Below the pieces are notes generated by a model. It searched no databases. It saw nothing but the letters and a program-made list of their open reading frames with translations, and was not told where the DNA came from. Positions 62,735-64,000 of a stretch of 64,000 nucleotides of DNA are shown here, piece by piece. Every line of letters starts with the position of its first letter. The first letter of the stretch is position 1. Both the position numbers and the translations under genes were made by a program. This DNA comes from Leptolinea sp964420995 (lineage in GTDB: Bacteria; Chloroflexota; Anaerolineae; Anaerolineales; Anaerolineaceae): contig CAYQUX010000016.1 in the NCBI GenBank assembly GCA_964420995.1, forward strand, positions 50,640-114,639. The letters run 5' to 3'.

Positions 62735-63686
62735 ACCGCCAGACGACCAGGGCAGGCCGATCTTTCAGGATGCCACCGCCCACTGGTGGGATGGCGGCGA
62801 AAAGACGAAAATAGGCGAGTCATTCAACCCGCGCAAGCTGGACACCCCGCTGGATCAGATGATCCGCAAACAGGGCGGGCGGCGTTCGCGCACCCGCACG
62901 GAACAGGCGCGCGGCCGTTATGTGCAGGCTCGCCCGACACCGGGCAAGCCGTTTGACCTGGCATTTGATGCCACCATCCGCGCGGCGGCGCCCCACCAGC
63001 GCAGCCGGCTTGAGCAGCGCAAGCGCGTGGCGTTTGCCGTCAAACCCGACGATTACATGCGCAAGGTGCGCGTTCGCCGGGCGGCCAATTTGGTGTTGTT
63101 CCTCGTGGACGCGTCCTGGTCAATGGCCGTGGCGGAACGCATGGCCGCCACCAAGGGCGCCATACTCTCCCTGCTGACAGACGCCTACCAGCGGCGTGAC
63201 CGGGTTGGACTGATTGTTTTCCAGAAAGACCGCTCAACCCTTATTCTGCCGCCCACCAATTCCGTGCAGCTTGCCCGGCAGGCGCTTGCCGAAATTCCGG
63301 TTGGCGGAAAAACACCGCTATCAGCCGGATTGCAGATGGCGATAGAAGTACTGCACCGTGAGACCACACTGCACCCCGAAGTTCAGCCTCTGCTGATCGT
63401 TTTAACCGACGGAGCGGGCAATGTTTCCATGGGGCATATGGCGCCCCAGGAAGAATCCAACATGCTGGCTGAATTGCTCTCGGAAGAAAAGGTGCACAGC
63501 GTGGTGGTCAATATGGAACACGCCGCCTTTGATCAGGGACTGGCGAAAGTCCTGGCCGATCACCTGAAGGCACCGTGCTACACCATCACCGACCTGAAAG
63601 CGGAAAGCCTGTACCAGACGGTGCGCAATGAGATGGCCACCGTGGCGGCCGGGTCGATGTCGATGGGTGGAATCGGCATGAAATAG
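62694..63686 (+). CDS. Chelatase VWA part (ChlD C-terminal half), -1 frame continuation
   Basis: 330 residues in the -1 frame, giving a fusion of about 696 residues with the upstream ATPase, near the usual ChlD size. The linker (EERPDLKPPDDQG) leads to IGESFNPRKL and GGRRSRTRTEQARGRYV, conserved before the VWA domain in ChlD. The VWA MIDAS is complete: DASWS, the Thr of GKTPLSAG, and LTDGAG. The first in-frame ATG (62859) lies after IGESFNPRKL, and there is no ATG, GTG or TTG before it, so separate initiation would lose conserved sequence. A terminator follows. Confidence 0.85.
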   Translation, partial: VSENVQVEERPDLKPPDDQGRPIFQDATAHWWDGGEKTKIGESFNPRKLDTPLDQMIRKQGGRRSRTRTEQARGRYVQARPTPGKPFDLAFDATIRAAAPHQRSRLEQRKRVAFAVKPDDYMRKVRVRRAANLVLFLVDASWSMAVAERMAATKGAILSLLTDAYQRRDRVGLIVFQKDRSTLILPPTNSVQLARQALAEIPVGGKTPLSAGLQMAIEVLHRETTLHPEVQPLLIVLTDGAGNVSMGHMAPQEESNMLAELLSEEKVHSVVVNMEHAAFDQGLAKVLADHLKAPCYTITDLKAESLYQTVRNEMATVAAGSMSMGGIGMK

Positions 63687-63711
63687 GCGAATTATGAACA
63701 GAGGCATTTGC

Positions 63712-63747
63712 AAACAGGAGCCTGTCTTGCCGGCTCCTGTTTTATTT
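63712..63747 (+). terminator. Terminator of the chelatase gene
   Basis: AAACAGGAGCC / GGCTCCTGTTT (63712-63722 and 63732-63742), followed by T-rich sequence. Confidence 0.9.
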
Positions 63748-63778
63748 TATCCATGGCGGCTTGAGGTGGAATCCGGCG

Positions 63779-64000
63779 TTAACTGCCGTAAAATGTATTG
63801 CCTTGAATATAATTTTCCAACTGGTGAATGGTGAATTCCTTGTTGGAAATTAACTCGCGCACCACATCTCCGATGGAAATTACACCCACGAGGACATCGT
63901 TTTCCAGAACGGGCAGGTGGCGGATACGTTTTTCCGTCATCAATTGCATACACTGTTCGATGCTGGTGTCTGGTGTAATGTAGCTGATGGTGGTTGTCAT
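63779..64000 (-). CDS. CBS-domain protein (N-terminus outside window)
   Basis: 73 codons visible, ending YIQGNTFYGS. The sequence TPDTSIEQCMQLMTEKRIRHLPVLENDVLVGVISIGDVV is a complete CBS motif and, by comparison with the common two-CBS proteins of about 140 residues, is the second of a pair. The first Met at 64000 is then an internal residue (within a typical IMTT... start of domain 2), and the gene continues past the window. Role: probably adenosyl-ligand sensing; target unknown. Confidence 0.75.
   Translation of the reverse strand: MTTTISYITPDTSIEQCMQLMTEKRIRHLPVLENDVLVGVISIGDVVRELISNKEFTIHQLENYIQGNTFYGS

Noticed and set aside
62859..63686. Separate VWA gene starting at the ATG 62859
   Set aside because: Conserved ChlD sequence (IGESFNPRKL) lies upstream in the same frame and would be lost; no Shine-Dalgarno precedes this ATG.
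1..64000. Mobile element, prophage, defence system or biosynthetic cluster
   Set aside because: No transposase, integrase, restriction, CRISPR, toxin-antitoxin or synthase gene was found; the content is core metabolic, envelope and repair genes.

Overview
The window reads as ordinary chromosome of a bacterium from the phylum Chloroflexota, probably class Anaerolineae. This is inferred from gene content: a CcmABC cytochrome c maturation cluster with a CcmD-like small protein, many lipoproteins and secreted proteins with Thr/Pro-rich stalks, a short GT35 glucan phosphorylase, an archaeal-type AspRS, and a DUF5671-like membrane protein. No marker gene was checked against a database. I see no tRNA, rRNA, CRISPR array, insertion sequence, integrase or phage gene.

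Layout. 1-4648: end of a cytochrome c maturation operon (CcmI-like zinc-ribbon protein, di-haem lipoprotein, CcmA, CcmB, CcmC, and a 48-residue CcmD-like protein). 4665-7616: a GNAT gene divergent from an MFS transporter/ArsR-type regulator pair that has a palindromic operator at its promoter. 7721-10241: a secreted protein made of four copies of an unrecognised domain, then a lipoprotein. 10450-16528: glucan phosphorylase and UPF0316, NfeD-type protease (opposite strand), DnaK. 16578-20793: a YfhO-like membrane protein divergent from a C39-peptidase/TPR protein. 20932-28858: SbcD, CNNM/CBS transporter, SbcC, two glycosyltransferases and a DinB-like protein in one directional run. 28997-34551: GT-C membrane protein, GlsB-type protein, PolX, BirA and a small membrane protein, ending at a terminator facing gyrA. 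37126-37979: a decayed gene. 37980-45778: membrane protein, xanthine phosphoribosyltransferase, Maf, a MecA-like penicillin-binding lipoprotein, RsgA. 45905-53731: a complete oligopeptide ABC transporter (OppDF, binding protein, OppBC) and a second sugar-type binding lipoprotein. 53900-55332: cNMP-binding-domain protein, Nfu and a YbjN-like protein. 61426-55341 (minus): tightly packed directon of the cobalamin-binding subunit of methylmalonyl-CoA mutase, MeaB, AspRS, GNAT, PRPP synthetase, MutM and a proline-rich membrane protein. 61597-63686: a chelatase gene split by a frame change. 63779-64000: a truncated CBS-domain gene.

The most striking element is the chelatase locus. An AAA+ ChlI-like frame ends in a run of nine A that contains the slippery heptamer A-AAA-AAG, directly followed by TAA. 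The -1 frame is open across that point, has no ATG, GTG or TTG codon for about 160 nt, and encodes the ChlD linker and VWA domain. A 9-bp perfect stem, extended by two more pairs past a bulge, lies just downstream. This fits programmed -1 frameshifting (or transcriptional slippage) producing a small AAA+ subunit and a larger ChlD-like subunit from one gene. It lies divergent from B12-dependent mutase genes, which suggests cobalt rather than magnesium chelation.

A second recurring signal is a TATAAT-like -10 box only 6-7 nt before the start codon, without a Shine-Dalgarno sequence. It occurs at several genes and points to leaderless transcripts.
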